Assembly: GCF_002029235.1 (NCBI RefSeq) | Contig: NZ_MZGV01000018.1 | Span: forward strand, 19,428 to 83,427 | DNA length: 64,000 nt | Direction of reading: 5' to 3' | Origin: Clostridium oryzae | GTDB taxonomy: Bacteria; Bacillota; Clostridia; Clostridiales; Clostridiaceae | Shown here: positions 26,737-35,963 of the stretch, one piece after another | Layout: the number at the start of each line of letters is the position of its first letter | Numbering within the stretch: position 1 is the first letter of the stretch | Position numbers and translations under genes: made by a program | Notes under the pieces: model-generated | Told to the model about the DNA's origin: nothing | What the model saw: only the letters and a program-made list of their open reading frames with translations | Databases searched by the model: none

Positions 26737-28068
26737 ATGACAAGAGATATGACTTCAGGCAATCCAACTAAATTATTATTAGAATTTTCTATACCTATGC
26801 TTATAGGGAACTTCTTTCAGCAATTTTATAGCATGGTAGATACTATCGTTGTTGGAAAAACAATCGGTGTAGACGCCCTAGCAGCTGTTGGTTCTACAGG
26901 TTCTATCAATTTTATGATAATAGGCTTTATCATTGGACTTTCCAACGGTTTTGGCATAATGGTTGCTCAGCGATTCGGTGCCAATGATAAAAATGGAGTA
27001 AAAAAAGCAGTTACTATGTCAGTATATCTCTCTCTTTTTATGGCTATAGTAGTTACTGCATTAAGCTTAATCACTTCAATGCCGCTGCTTCGTTTATTAA
27101 ATACACCAGCTAATATAATCCATGATGCAAATCTTTATATTAGTATTATATATATCGGAATAATTGCAACTATATCCTATAATCTTATCGCATCTATATT
27201 GAGAGCATTTGGTAATAGTAAAGCACCTTTTTATATAATGATAATTTCATCATTAGCAAACATAGTATTTAATCTGCTTTTTATATTAGTTTTTAAATTA
27301 GGAGTTGCAGGCTCTGCTATAGCTACAGATTCAGCTCAAGTGCTTTCCTGTATACTTGGTTTTATGGTACTTAGAAAACACGAAATGCTGAAAATAAAAA
27401 AATTAGATTGGACAATAGATTTTACTATATTAAAAAAGCTTTTTATTTTAGGCATTCCAGCTGCGATTCAAAATTCAGTCACTGCATTAGGGTGTATGTT
27501 ACTTCAAGCGATTGTAAATGGGTACGGTGCAATTTATGTAGCAGGATATACTGCAGGAACTAAGATCATGTCACTAGTAGAACAGCCTGGCATAACTTTT
27601 GGACTAGCTATGGCCACTTTTTCAGGTCAAAATCTTGGTGCAAAAAAATACGATAGAATTAGTTTAGGAATACGGAAATGTATTAAAATGTCAGTTATAG
27701 TTAATATAATTATAAGCTTACTTATAATTATATTTAGACATCAGATAATAAGCCTGTTTGTTTCTCCAACTGAAACTGGAGTATTTAAGGTTTCTGGTCA
27801 ATATATGATTGTAACTTCTATTTTTGTGTGCGATTTAGGACTTTTATTCATCTATCGTTCAGCCCTTCAAGGAATGGGAAACACTGTAATACCTATGATT
27901 TCAGGTGTGCTTGAACTAGCATTAAGACTATTATTTGGTCTTACTCTGCCAATATTTATAAGTTTTCTTGGAATCTGTTTTGCGGAAGTATCCGCCTGGG
28001 TCGGAGCAGAACTACTGCTTATGATTTCGTATTATATTATGATTAGAAAATTAAAACATAAGTTTTAA
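26737..28068 (+). CDS. MATE family efflux transporter
   Basis: 443-residue, twelve-helix multidrug/toxin extruder (NorM/MepA-like branch). Begins MTRDMTSGNPTKLLLEFSIP, with the characteristic PMLIGNFFQQFYSMVDTIVVG in helix 1-2, and a matching second half (IPAAIQNSVTALGCMLLQ). An ATG at 26719 is also in frame, but the GGAGAG that serves as ribosome site lies inside that extension, so the ATG at 26737 is chosen. It stands alone, divergent from the GH51 gene and convergent with an XRE regulator. Substrate cannot be told from sequence. Confidence 0.93.
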   Translation: MTRDMTSGNPTKLLLEFSIPMLIGNFFQQFYSMVDTIVVGKTIGVDALAAVGSTGSINFMIIGFIIGLSNGFGIMVAQRFGANDKNGVKKAVTMSVYLSLFMAIVVTALSLITSMPLLRLLNTPANIIHDANLYISIIYIGIIATISYNLIASILRAFGNSKAPFYIMIISSLANIVFNLLFILVFKLGVAGSAIATDSAQVLSCILGFMVLRKHEMLKIKKLDWTIDFTILKKLFILGIPAAIQNSVTALGCMLLQAIVNGYGAIYVAGYTAGTKIMSLVEQPGITFGLAMATFSGQNLGAKKYDRISLGIRKCIKMSVIVNIIISLLIIIFRHQIISLFVSPTETGVFKVSGQYMIVTSIFVCDLGLLFIYRSALQGMGNTVIPMISGVLELALRLLFGLTLPIFISFLGICFAEVSAWVGAELLLMISYYIMIRKLKHKF

Positions 28069-28085
28069 GTTCTTTTTCTAAAATA

Positions 28086-28113
28086 AATGGACTCGCTCAA
28101 GAGCAAGTCCATT
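28086..28113. terminator. Shared terminator between the MATE and XRE-TPR genes
   Basis: AATGGACTCGCTC (28086-28098) and GAGCAAGTCCATT (28101-28113) form a stem of about 12 pairs with one G-U, tiny loop, T-rich on both sides. It lies between convergent genes, so it works for both. Confidence 0.85.
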
Positions 28114-28118
28114 CTATT

Positions 28119-29225
28119 TTACCTTAAATGTTTTTCTTTCAAATCGTTTATTTCACTAAGGATTCTTTTAAAATCTTCTCTTTCACGTATAACATCAAAA
28201 ATAGGCTCTTCAAAGATTTTAAGCAGATTATCATATAGATTCATTGTTATAGTTCTTTTACTTACTGGTATATAATTAAAAAAAGAACACGATTTAAATT
28301 CTCCAGGTTCGTTGATATCACGATGTCTCATATCTTCTATCATGTTATTAAGCATTTCCATACTTTTTTCAGTTTCATTAAATAATAAATATGACCTTCC
28401 AAAATGAAGATATTCATTATATAAACTTAGCCCTTCTCCCTTTTCATCATTTATAGTCTTCTTAATATTAATCATAAGATTAAAATACTGCTCGACCTTT
28501 GATAAATCCTTCTCCTCTTTCGCATAAGACTTAGCTAAGGACATGCAAGCTAGCGTTATATCAAATGTACATTTGTATAATTTGCTTTGAAGTATCTCTC
28601 TGGCCTTTTTAAGCTCATTTTTTTCTATATAAATACTTGCTAGCAAATCATTAGGGTCAACACTACTTTTATGAATTTTATTAAGTGCTTCTATTGCTTT
28701 ATCTTGCTCGTCCATCTGAGGATAAAGTGCTCCAAGCTGAAATAATGCTGCTTCAACCAAATCTTCTCTGCTGCAATTTTCTACTACCTCTTCGAATAGC
28801 TTAATCGCAAATGCTATCATATTTCTAGTGTCTTCCTCATCATTAGTTTTCCAGGAATACATAACAAATAGAAAGCCAGTTCTAAATTTCAAATAATAAC
28901 TATTAGGATATTTCTTTAAATATTCTTTACTTGTTTTTACAGCTTCTTCTATGCTGCCACCGCTGAAAATTGCTTCGCATTTAGCATATATACTCATTAC
29001 TTCTTCATCTGAAAGTTCAGCTTTATAATTCATCAGTTTATCTATTGAAACATTGAACAATGAAGCCAGCACAGGCAGTAAAGTTATATCCGGGTAGGAA
29101 ATGCCGCTCTCCCACTTTGATACCGCTGCCGTAGATACCCCAATAAAGCTGCCTAATTGGTCTTGAGTAAATCCCTTCTCTTTTCTAAGTCTAAAGATAG
29201 TTTCACCTATGGACAATTTATCCAT
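28119..29225 (-). CDS. XRE-type DNA-binding regulator with TPR-like domain
   Basis: 368 residues. An N-terminal helix-turn-helix of the Cro/cI (XRE) family spans about 5-60 (TIFRLRKEKGFTQDQLGSFI then GVSTAAVSKWESGISYPDI). The remainder is all-alpha with tetratricopeptide-like spacing (EALNKIHKSSVDPNDLLASI, EKNELKKAREIL), the layout of RRNPP-like or Rgg/PlcR-type regulators, although a peptide ligand is not proven. An in-frame ATG lies six codons upstream at 29243, but GGAGTGG four bases before 29225 marks the later start. No partner gene is adjacent. Confidence 0.88.
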   Translation of the reverse strand: MDKLSIGETIFRLRKEKGFTQDQLGSFIGVSTAAVSKWESGISYPDITLLPVLASLFNVSIDKLMNYKAELSDEEVMSIYAKCEAIFSGGSIEEAVKTSKEYLKKYPNSYYLKFRTGFLFVMYSWKTNDEEDTRNMIAFAIKLFEEVVENCSREDLVEAALFQLGALYPQMDEQDKAIEALNKIHKSSVDPNDLLASIYIEKNELKKAREILQSKLYKCTFDITLACMSLAKSYAKEEKDLSKVEQYFNLMINIKKTINDEKGEGLSLYNEYLHFGRSYLLFNETEKSMEMLNNMIEDMRHRDINEPGEFKSCSFFNYIPVSKRTITMNLYDNLLKIFEEPIFDVIREREDFKRILSEINDLKEKHLR

Positions 29226-29328
29226 TTTACCACTCCATCTCATTAAATTCTCAAGGGCCCTATAGTCATAGTATAAACTAATCTGCCCTATTTACCAATG
29301 GATTCGTAGTTGAATGTTTTCTAGAAAT

Positions 29329-30024
29329 TTAACTTCTGGTTAAATTTCGTTTCATTCTGCCAATAAGCGTCTTTGTATCTTTATCAACTTGAAAGGACTC
29401 GATTATCTTCTGAAGAGACTTATTATATGTAAAATCGTCCAGTGAATTATTTTTAAGATACTCCATAGTTTTTTCTGGGAATTTAACATAACAAATGGAT
29501 ACAGCCCAAGCCACTGCCATCTTAACATAGTATCCTTCATGTTTAATTCCATCTACTATCTGAAGTACTCTATCAATATATTCATCTTCAATAAAATAAA
29601 AGATCATCATCACAATAGCAAATCGCAGCCTAAAGTCTTCTTTTGAATTAATATAGGTCTCTAAATATTCCCATACACATTCTCTACTCTTTTTCACAAA
29701 TTTTAAACCACTGCAAAAACTATCACATACAGACCAATTATCTATTTTAGGTACAAAATAAGTAATAAGCTTCAACCGCTCTTCTATTTCTACATCAATA
29801 TATCCTATAACCATTCCCTGCAGCATAATTTCTTCAAAATAATCGTTCTGCGCAGATTTGAGATATTCTTTCCATTTGCCTTTAGCTATGCTTTTTGCTA
29901 TTTTTCTTAAAGCAGGCAGTCTTACCCCGATAATATTTTTATTATCAGGGCACAACTTCATTTGAAATGTCTTATATTTTTCATCACATAGATTAAAAAG
30001 AGAAATTCTTATATCGTCGTTCAT
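29329..30024 (-). CDS. AlkD-like DNA alkylation repair protein (HEAT-repeat glycosylase)
   Basis: 231 residues, helical throughout. It has the family hallmarks GVRLPALRKIAK near residue 32, KIDNWSVCDSFC near 92 and YYVKMAVAWAVSICYVKFP near 165, the conserved WSxxD and K-AxAW segments of AlkD, which excises 3- and 7-alkylpurines. It starts two bases after the ogt stop codon, with AAGG inside the end of ogt as ribosome site. With ogt and a nitrilase-like gene it forms one minus-strand operon. A role in alkylation repair is well supported by context. Confidence 0.87.
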   Translation of the reverse strand: MNDDIRISLFNLCDEKYKTFQMKLCPDNKNIIGVRLPALRKIAKSIAKGKWKEYLKSAQNDYFEEIMLQGMVIGYIDVEIEERLKLITYFVPKIDNWSVCDSFCSGLKFVKKSRECVWEYLETYINSKEDFRLRFAIVMMIFYFIEDEYIDRVLQIVDGIKHEGYYVKMAVAWAVSICYVKFPEKTMEYLKNNSLDDFTYNKSLQKIIESFQVDKDTKTLIGRMKRNLTRS

Positions 30025-30026
30025 AT

Positions 30027-30499
30027 CTATTTTACCTTCAACTTTACATTTTCTATTTCCAGTAATCGCTTTTTTATATGAAGGCCTCCACCATAGCCTA
30101 CCAATTTACCATCAGCTCCAATTACCCTATGACAAGGAATAAATATAGGTATCGGATTCCTGTTGTTAGCCATACCAATAGCTCTGCATGCTTTAATATT
30201 TCCAACTTTTTCTGCTATATCTTTATAACTACAGGTTGTACCATAAGGTATCTGCTGTAAAGCCTTCCAGACTTTAAGTTGAAACTCAGTACCCTGTGGA
30301 GTCAGCGGCAAATCGAATATCTTTCTCCGACCTTCAAAATATTGTTGAAGCTGTTCATATGCAGCTTTGATTAAATCCGATTCTTGGAAATTACAATCTC
30401 GTATATTTTTTTCCCAAAACAAAGTTCTGTAATTGCTTCATTACTTTCAAACAATCCTATTGTACCTATTTCTGTTTCATAATAATAAAAATTATCCAT
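30027..30499 (-). pseudogene. ogt: O6-alkylguanine-DNA alkyltransferase, frameshifted in an A7 run
   Basis: Two overlapping frames join to one 157-residue Ogt/MGMT. From ATG 30499 (AGGAG upstream) the first frame reads MDNFYYYETEIGTIGLFESN and on to ITELCFGKK, the standard N-terminal domain. At a seven-A tract on the coding strand (30406-30412) it goes out of frame and soon stops. Adding one A restores the second frame: NIRDCNFQESDLIKAAYE, then helix-turn-helix and the active-site IPCHRV (acceptor cysteine about residue 123) and YGGGLHIKKRLLEIE. Neither fragment is a full enzyme. Options are true decay, slippage at the A-run giving some active product, or a homopolymer sequencing error. The active-site part is fully conserved, which argues against long decay. 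Confidence 0.85.
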
Positions 30500-30522
30500 A
30501 ATTTCTCCTAGCAATATTTACT

Positions 30523-31458
30523 TTATTTATAGTTGTTTAAATAATAAGTTTTAGTAACATCATTATAATACTTTTCACAAAATGGGTTAACCTTTTCCCA
30601 TAGTCGCAAATATACAGGCGGCAAATTTGGTATCCAATAATTTTCCCCGTTGTATTCATTTATTTTATCTGATTGCGAATTAATATTTATTTCTGCTGTT
30701 ATAATACCACCATCTTCATTAAACAATTTTCTATCAATTACATCGCCTTTTTCATTAATAATTTGAGTAGCTCCTACTATTGTGCGGGTTTGTCTTTTTT
30801 GTCCCTTAAAGAAGGCTAACCCCTCGAACACGGCGTGATGGCTTGCATGAATAACAGGCACACCAAATATCTTGGAAAGTTTTATAGGCGCATTTACTGC
30901 CAACTCATGATGATAATCAGAAAGTGCCTGCAGTTCTTCAGGATCATCTTCACAAAATCCCCACCAACAGGAACAAGTTAATAATAAATCTACTTTTCCA
31001 ATCATACGTTTAACTGTATCTGTTCGAAGCTGCTCCCAGCACATCGCAACACCTATGTTTCCAATAGGAGTTTGGAAAACACTATCTCTATCTCCATAGG
31101 TATAACAAAAATGCTCATATACAGTGGGTATATCTTTGCTATGCGTATAGATTTGGCCACTTGGAAAAGTTAAGCTAAATGTGTTAAGTCCCTCTTTTCC
31201 ATTAAACCAAATATATGATCCGCCTATGATTATATCATATTTTTTTGCCCACATACTCAGCTTAATCTGTGGATTTTCATATTTAAGTACTGCTTCCGGT
31301 ATTTTAGGAGTAAATGCAAAGCCCGTTGAAAAAAACTCTGGCAAAACAACTATTTCTGCTCCTTTTTCTTTTGCTTTTTTTATTTCATTCTCTGCTATAT
31401 TCATATTATGATCTACATCTGCTAAAACTGAATTCATATGAACTGCTGATATTTTCAT
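30523..31458 (-). CDS. Carbon-nitrogen hydrolase (nitrilase superfamily amidase)
   Basis: 311 residues with the complete Glu-Lys-Cys triad of the superfamily: E41 (VVLPEFFSTG), K108 (YTHSKD) and C140 (GVAMCWEQLR). The substrate is likely a small amide, but it cannot be told whether it is an omega-amidase, N-carbamoyl hydrolase or other branch. It is the first gene of the operon with ogt and alkD, 23 bases before ogt. A promoter with a palindromic operator lies just upstream. Why an amidase leads a repair operon is not known. Confidence 0.86.
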   Translation of the reverse strand: MKISAVHMNSVLADVDHNMNIAENEIKKAKEKGAEIVVLPEFFSTGFAFTPKIPEAVLKYENPQIKLSMWAKKYDIIIGGSYIWFNGKEGLNTFSLTFPSGQIYTHSKDIPTVYEHFCYTYGDRDSVFQTPIGNIGVAMCWEQLRTDTVKRMIGKVDLLLTCSCWWGFCEDDPEELQALSDYHHELAVNAPIKLSKIFGVPVIHASHHAVFEGLAFFKGQKRQTRTIVGATQIINEKGDVIDRKLFNEDGGIITAEININSQSDKINEYNGENYWIPNLPPVYLRLWEKVNPFCEKYYNDVTKTYYLNNYK

Positions 31459-31498
31459 TGCAACATCTCCTTAATAAATTATTAATTCCACTCTTACA

Positions 31499-31527
31499 AG
31501 AATAGACCAGTCTGTCTATTATGTCAA
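31499..31527 (-). promoter_or_regulatory. Promoter with palindromic operator ahead of the nitrilase-ogt-alkD operon
   Basis: TTGACA (31527-31522), 17-bp spacer, TATTCT (31504-31499). AATAGAC-CAGTCT-GTCTATT (31501-31520) fills the spacer and reaches into the -10 box: 7-bp perfect arms about a 6-bp centre. The geometry is that of a TetR- or MarR-family site that would block RNA polymerase. No cognate regulator gene is adjacent. Confidence 0.8.
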
Positions 31528-31544
31528 TAACTTCTAATAAAAAT

Positions 31545-31577
31545 TAGGGCTATCTTCTGCTAAAAAGATTTGCCCTA
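31545..31577 (-). terminator. Terminator of the kdp operon
   Basis: TAGGGCTATCTT pairs with AAGATTTGCCCTA (31565-31577) with one bulge, followed on the minus strand by ATTTTTATT. It lies 30 bases past the kdpE stop. Confidence 0.75.
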
Positions 31578-31606
31578 TCGTCTCTACAATAATCTATTTA
31601 CTTTAA

Positions 31607-32305
31607 TTATTCATCTACCAGCCTATATCCAACTCCCACCTCAGTATAGATATACTCAGGCTGTGCAGGGTTTTTCTCTATCTTTCTTCGTAAACTTGCC
31701 ATAAAAACTCTAAGTGATTGAGTTTCATTTCCTACAGCAGCTCCCCAAATTTCTTTAATAATAAAATTATGAGTCAACACTTTTCCAGGATATTTGCAAA
31801 GCAATGCCATTATTTTATATTCCATAGGAGTAAGATGTATCTGTTCGTTATCTATAACTACCTGCCTTTTGCTAAAATCGATGCTTAATCTTTTGACCTT
31901 GAAAACATCAACATTTTCCGAAAGGCCTTCACTTTTTATAGCATGTCGCAAAGACACTCTAATTCTTGCTAACAACTCTCCAATACCAAAAGGTTTAGTT
32001 AAGTAATCATCAGCACCTTTGTCCAATGCTTCTACCTTTTGCCTCTCATTTTCTCTTGCTGAAACAATTATTATAGGAAGGTTTGACCATTCCCTAACTT
32101 TAATAATAACTTCTATACCATCAATATCAGGAAGTCCCAAATCTAAAATCATTAAATCCGGTCTATGAGACATAGAAAGAGCAATAGCTTCAGCTCCTTT
32201 ATCTGTTTCAATATACTTGAAGCCCTGAACTTCTAAAGATGCAGTAATAAAATTTCTTATTGGCTTATCATCTTCTACCACAAGAATACATGGTTTATTA
32301 TCCAT
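31607..32305 (-). CDS. kdpE: KdpE response regulator (OmpR/PhoB family)
   Basis: Activates the kdp operon when potassium is scarce. 232 residues: receiver domain with phospho-acceptor D55 (MILDLGLPD), ED(D) acidic pair at 11-13 and K in TKPFG; winged-helix DNA-binding domain from about 135 (LTPMEYKIMALLCKYPGKVL, VGVGYRLVDE at the end). Reading back, the open frame extends 29 codons, but AAGGAGG nine bases before ATG 32305 (MDNKPCILVVEDD) sets the start, which overlaps the end of kdpD by eight bases. Operon with kdpD is thus translationally coupled. Confidence 0.95.
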   Translation of the reverse strand: MDNKPCILVVEDDKPIRNFITASLEVQGFKYIETDKGAEAIALSMSHRPDLMILDLGLPDIDGIEVIIKVREWSNLPIIIVSARENERQKVEALDKGADDYLTKPFGIGELLARIRVSLRHAIKSEGLSENVDVFKVKRLSIDFSKRQVVIDNEQIHLTPMEYKIMALLCKYPGKVLTHNFIIKEIWGAAVGNETQSLRVFMASLRRKIEKNPAQPEYIYTEVGVGYRLVDE

Positions 32306-35048
32306 CCCCATTTTCCTCCTTACCCTTTGGAATATTAAATTTAAAAATAGCTCCTCCATGCTTTTTATTGTAAGCTTCAATACTTCCGCCATGAGCTTCT
32401 ACAATAGATTTACATATGGCAAGTCCTAGTCCAACACCACGCCTGGAATCAGATATTTTACTGCCATTAGTAAAAAAACTATCAAATATATGAGGTAATA
32501 TCTCATCTGATATACCAATACCTTCATCTATAACTTCAAAGAAAATATTTTCGTCTTTTTCATAAGCTTTTACTTCTATTAAAGAGTTTTGAGGTGAGAA
32601 TTTCAATGAATTATCAATAAGATTTATTATCACTTGCTCAATCAAGCTTCCATCCATGGGTGCCATTATTACATTTTCAGGAACTGTAACTTTAATTTTA
32701 TGATCTTTAAATCGTTTTGTAGTTCTCTGTACAGCTTCATATACTACCTCTTCTACCAATTCAACATTTTTATTTACTTTCACTTTACCTTCTTCAAACC
32801 TTGTCATACTAAGTAAATTCTCTACCAACCTTATAAGCCATTCCGTATCATCATATATACCTTGAAGCAATTGATTCCTTGTCTCTTGAGTAATTAAACA
32901 TCCGTTTTCAATAATCGTTGTTACTGCACCTTTTATTCCAGCTAGCGGGCTTCTTAAATCGTGAGAAATTGAGCGTAGCAAATTACTCCTTAATCTTTCA
33001 CTCTCTATTTCCATCTTAGAATTCTTCTCAATTTCAGAAAGCACTTCTCTATCTAAGGCAATAGAAATTTGACTTGCTACCGTTTCAAAAATAAACTTTT
33101 GCTCAGGTAAAAGTATTCCATCAACACATGAAATTCCTATAACTCCTAATATTTTACCCTGACGTTTTAGTGGCATATAATACCCTTTAGCAGCATAAAA
33201 TGTATTTGTACCAGCACCAGCTTCTTTTCCATTGAGTAAAGTCCAATATGCAACTGCTTCTTCATCACGGCTAAACAAAGTACTATCTTTTTTGTCTTTA
33301 TCCTTATAATAAACAAATGGTGTAGATAGCTTGTCCTCATTTAACAGATAACAAACCACTGTCTTTTCTAAAAGCCTTGATATATATTTTATACCAATAC
33401 TTACAACATCTGAAGTACTATTAGCACTTAATAATTTTCTACTCACTCTATATAGAATCTGAGTTCTACTCTCTCTGGCAAGAGAATTATTAGCCTCCCT
33501 TTGCAATTTGCTAGTAAGGGTTCCCATTATAAATGCTACGATTAACATAATTGGAAATGTTGCCAAATAACTTTTATCATAAATTCTAAGCGAATATCTA
33601 GGGGCTGTGAAAAAATAATTAAATAGCAACACGCTAATTATAGAGTATATAAACCCTAACATATATCCAGTAGTTTTTATATATATAATCATAATACTCA
33701 ATATGAAGACCATAATAACATTTGCTTCTCTGAATTTCAAATAATAATCTAAAAATAATGCAATTAAAGTAGCTATAAACATTATTACCGAGGCAATAAG
33801 AACATCCTTCATTGATATTTTAAAAATACCTTTACGTATCTTTGAATGCTTGCGAAGCTTTTTATTATACGCCGAATTTGGAATAACATAAACATCTATA
33901 TAAGAATTTGAATCCATAAGTTTATCAACTATATCTCTCGCATAAAACCTGAAAAAGTTCATCGCATTATTATGATTTTTACCTATTATTATTTTTGTCA
34001 CATTTCTAAATTTAGCATATTGAATTATTTGTTCAACCACATCATCTCCATATATAGTAACATTCTCTCCTCCCAGCTGCTCCGCTAATGTAAAGTTAGC
34101 ATTCAGCCTTTCTTTATCATCTTTACTTAAGTTTTCAGATTCCGTAGTTTCAACATAAAGCACTATCAACTTAGAATGATGTGCCTCGGCCATTCTTGCC
34201 GCTGTACGAATTACTCTTGACGATGAAGGTGAAGTTGAAATGCATGCTAATATAGGATCAGAGGTAGGTACTACTGTTATTTGCCCCTTAGCTCGTCTGG
34301 CACTTTCCACCTCGTAATTTACTCTATCAGCCGTTCTTCTTAATGCAATTTCCCTAAGCGCGAACAAATTCTTTTTTGTAAAAAAATTATTAAAGGCTCT
34401 TTTGGTCTGCTCCTTGCTATATATCTTGCCATCACTAAATCTTTTTAAAAGTTCATCTGGCTCAATATCTATAAGTTCAACTTTGTCTGCCTCATCAAAT
34501 ATTTTATCTGGTACTGTCTCCCTTACTGAAATATGAGTTATACTTTCAACAATATCATTTAAGCTTTCAATGTGTTGGACATTCAGTGTAGTGTACACAT
34601 CAATACCAGCCTGTAATAGTTCCTCTACATCCTGCCATCTTTTTCTATGTCTTTTTGATTTAGCGTTAGTATGCGCAAATTCATCTACCAATATTATTTC
34701 AGGTTTCCTTTTTAATGCTTTATCTAAATCAAATTCTCTTAGACATATTCCTCTGTATTCTATAATTTTGGGCCCTATATTTTCAAGTCCTCGAACCAAT
34801 GCCATAGTTTCTGGTCTTGCATGTGGCTCTATATATCCGATAACTACGTCCTTCCCCAGTTTCTTCATATCATGAGCTTCCATAAGCATTTCATAGCTTT
34901 TACCAACTCCGGCGGCATAACCAAAGAATATCTTTAATTTTCCACTTCGTGATTTACTATCCTCCTTATTTATCTGGTATAAAAGATAATTAGGATCTGG
35001 TCTACTATTAATTTCTATTTCAATCACTCCTTGATTGATTAAGTTCAT
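32298..35048 (-). CDS. kdpD: KdpD sensor histidine kinase
   Basis: Membrane sensor of potassium or turgor. Domains in order: KdpD cytoplasmic ATP-binding domain (about 35-245, Walker A GYAAGVGKS and Walker B-like IILVDEFAHTNA), UspA-like domain (255-380), four close-set helices (DUF4118, about 405-520), GAF-like domain, HisKA with H696 in SHDLRSPLAG and HATPase (DNSLKFSPQN, VIDEGIGIS, GLGLAICKSI). Length 916 is normal. The ATG at 35048 has no ribosome site; a strong AAGGAGTGAT lies inside the frame at 35032-35023, eight bases before an in-frame ATA and near a GTG, so the true start may be several codons later. Confidence 0.95.
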   Translation of the reverse strand: MNLINQGVIEIEINSRPDPNYLLYQINKEDSKSRSGKLKIFFGYAAGVGKSYEMLMEAHDMKKLGKDVVIGYIEPHARPETMALVRGLENIGPKIIEYRGICLREFDLDKALKRKPEIILVDEFAHTNAKSKRHRKRWQDVEELLQAGIDVYTTLNVQHIESLNDIVESITHISVRETVPDKIFDEADKVELIDIEPDELLKRFSDGKIYSKEQTKRAFNNFFTKKNLFALREIALRRTADRVNYEVESARRAKGQITVVPTSDPILACISTSPSSSRVIRTAARMAEAHHSKLIVLYVETTESENLSKDDKERLNANFTLAEQLGGENVTIYGDDVVEQIIQYAKFRNVTKIIIGKNHNNAMNFFRFYARDIVDKLMDSNSYIDVYVIPNSAYNKKLRKHSKIRKGIFKISMKDVLIASVIMFIATLIALFLDYYLKFREANVIMVFILSIMIIYIKTTGYMLGFIYSIISVLLFNYFFTAPRYSLRIYDKSYLATFPIMLIVAFIMGTLTSKLQREANNSLARESRTQILYRVSRKLLSANSTSDVVSIGIKYISRLLEKTVVCYLLNEDKLSTPFVYYKDKDKKDSTLFSRDEEAVAYWTLLNGKEAGAGTNTFYAAKGYYMPLKRQGKILGVIGISCVDGILLPEQKFIFETVASQISIALDREVLSEIEKNSKMEIESERLRSNLLRSISHDLRSPLAGIKGAVTTIIENGCLITQETRNQLLQGIYDDTEWLIRLVENLLSMTRFEEGKVKVNKNVELVEEVVYEAVQRTTKRFKDHKIKVTVPENVIMAPMDGSLIEQVIINLIDNSLKFSPQNSLIEVKAYEKDENIFFEVIDEGIGISDEILPHIFDSFFTNGSKISDSRRGVGLGLAICKSIVEAHGGSIEAYNKKHGGAIFKFNIPKGKEENGDG

Positions 35049-35180
35049 TTTTGATACAGCATAAACTCACATTTTTGAATAACAAACTACAATTATATAA
35101 TAACTTTTGCCGTAAACAGAGCAATAAGTGGCACTTTATTTATAGTATACTACTCTTTTACATAAATGTAGAATTTACGA

Positions 35181-35261
35181 TTAGAAGATTGCTTTACAAA
35201 ACCCAGCAATAACAAAAATTATAACTGCCATAGCTAACAATACCAATGATATCTTCTTCAT
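35181..35261 (-). CDS. 26-residue hydrophobic micro-protein between kdpC and kdpD
   Basis: Too short for ORF tracks. It reads MKKISLVLLAMAVIIFVIAG then a short FCKAIF tail, a single membrane helix after two lysines, preceded by a good AAGGAG six bases before the ATG. It is co-oriented with the kdp genes and lies 48 bases past the kdpC stop (kdpC ends at 35310). It is not KdpF (see 39772-39849). I do not recognise it; as a membrane micro-protein in this position it may modulate KdpD or the KdpFABC complex. Alternatively it is a leader. Confidence 0.55.
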   Translation of the reverse strand: MKKISLVLLAMAVIIFVIAGFCKAIF

Positions 35262-35309
35262 AGCAAATCTCCTTAAATCTATAAAATTTTAATTTTATAT
35301 GCAGTAACA

Positions 35310-35939
35310 CTATCTTTTGCTCATAATTGAAGATATCTCAAGGTTAACTTTCAGCACGTTTACTCTAGGTTGTCCAAATATGCCAAGCGATCTTCCTTCC
35401 GTATATTTATCTACTATACTCTTAAGTTTTTCTTCACTTATACCAGATGCTTTTGAAACTGATGGTATCTGAATTTTTGCAGCTTCAGGACTTATATTAG
35501 GATCTAGGCCTGACCCCGAACTAGTTAGTAAATCTGTAGGGATATTCTCTTTTTTAACCCCAGGATGAGTTTTTAAAAATTCCTTTATATCCTTTTGTAC
35601 TCTTTTTTGAAGTTCCTTATTAGAAGGTGCTAAATTTTGTGAACCTGATGCTACTCCACCATAAGATTTATTTTTATCTTTACTTTCATAGGTGTTATAA
35701 TTTACTGATGAAACTCTTCCTCTAAAAAATTCTGGTCTTGTAAAATTCTGGCCAATAAGCTGTGAACCAACTTTTTTCCCCTTTGCTATAACCATACTTC
35801 CATTTGCTTTTTTATTAAAAACAAGCTGACTTATGCCTGTCATCGTTATTGGATAGATTACTCCGCATAATAACATAAGAACTACACTTATAATAAATGC
35901 CTTTTTCATAATATCTACATACATCTTTTTTACCTGCAT
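35310..35939 (-). CDS. kdpC: Potassium-transporting ATPase subunit KdpC
   Basis: Single-span subunit that stabilises KdpFABC and supports ATP binding by KdpB. 209 residues; membrane helix about 10-30 ([22 protein letters not shown]), the conserved [48 protein letters not shown] and a [18 protein letters not shown] end, all typical. A longer frame starts at 35960, but AAAGGAAG lies eight bases before ATG 35939 and marks the likely start. It begins 25 bases after the kdpB stop. Confidence 0.95.
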   Translation of the reverse strand: MQVKKMYVDIMKKAFIISVVLMLLCGVIYPITMTGISQLVFNKKANGSMVIAKGKKVGSQLIGQNFTRPEFFRGRVSSVNYNTYESKDKNKSYGGVASGSQNLAPSNKELQKRVQKDIKEFLKTHPGVKKENIPTDLLTSSGSGLDPNISPEAAKIQIPSVSKASGISEEKLKSIVDKYTEGRSLGIFGQPRVNVLKVNLEISSIMSKR

Positions 35940-35963
35940 AAACAAATCTTCCTTTCCCATACT

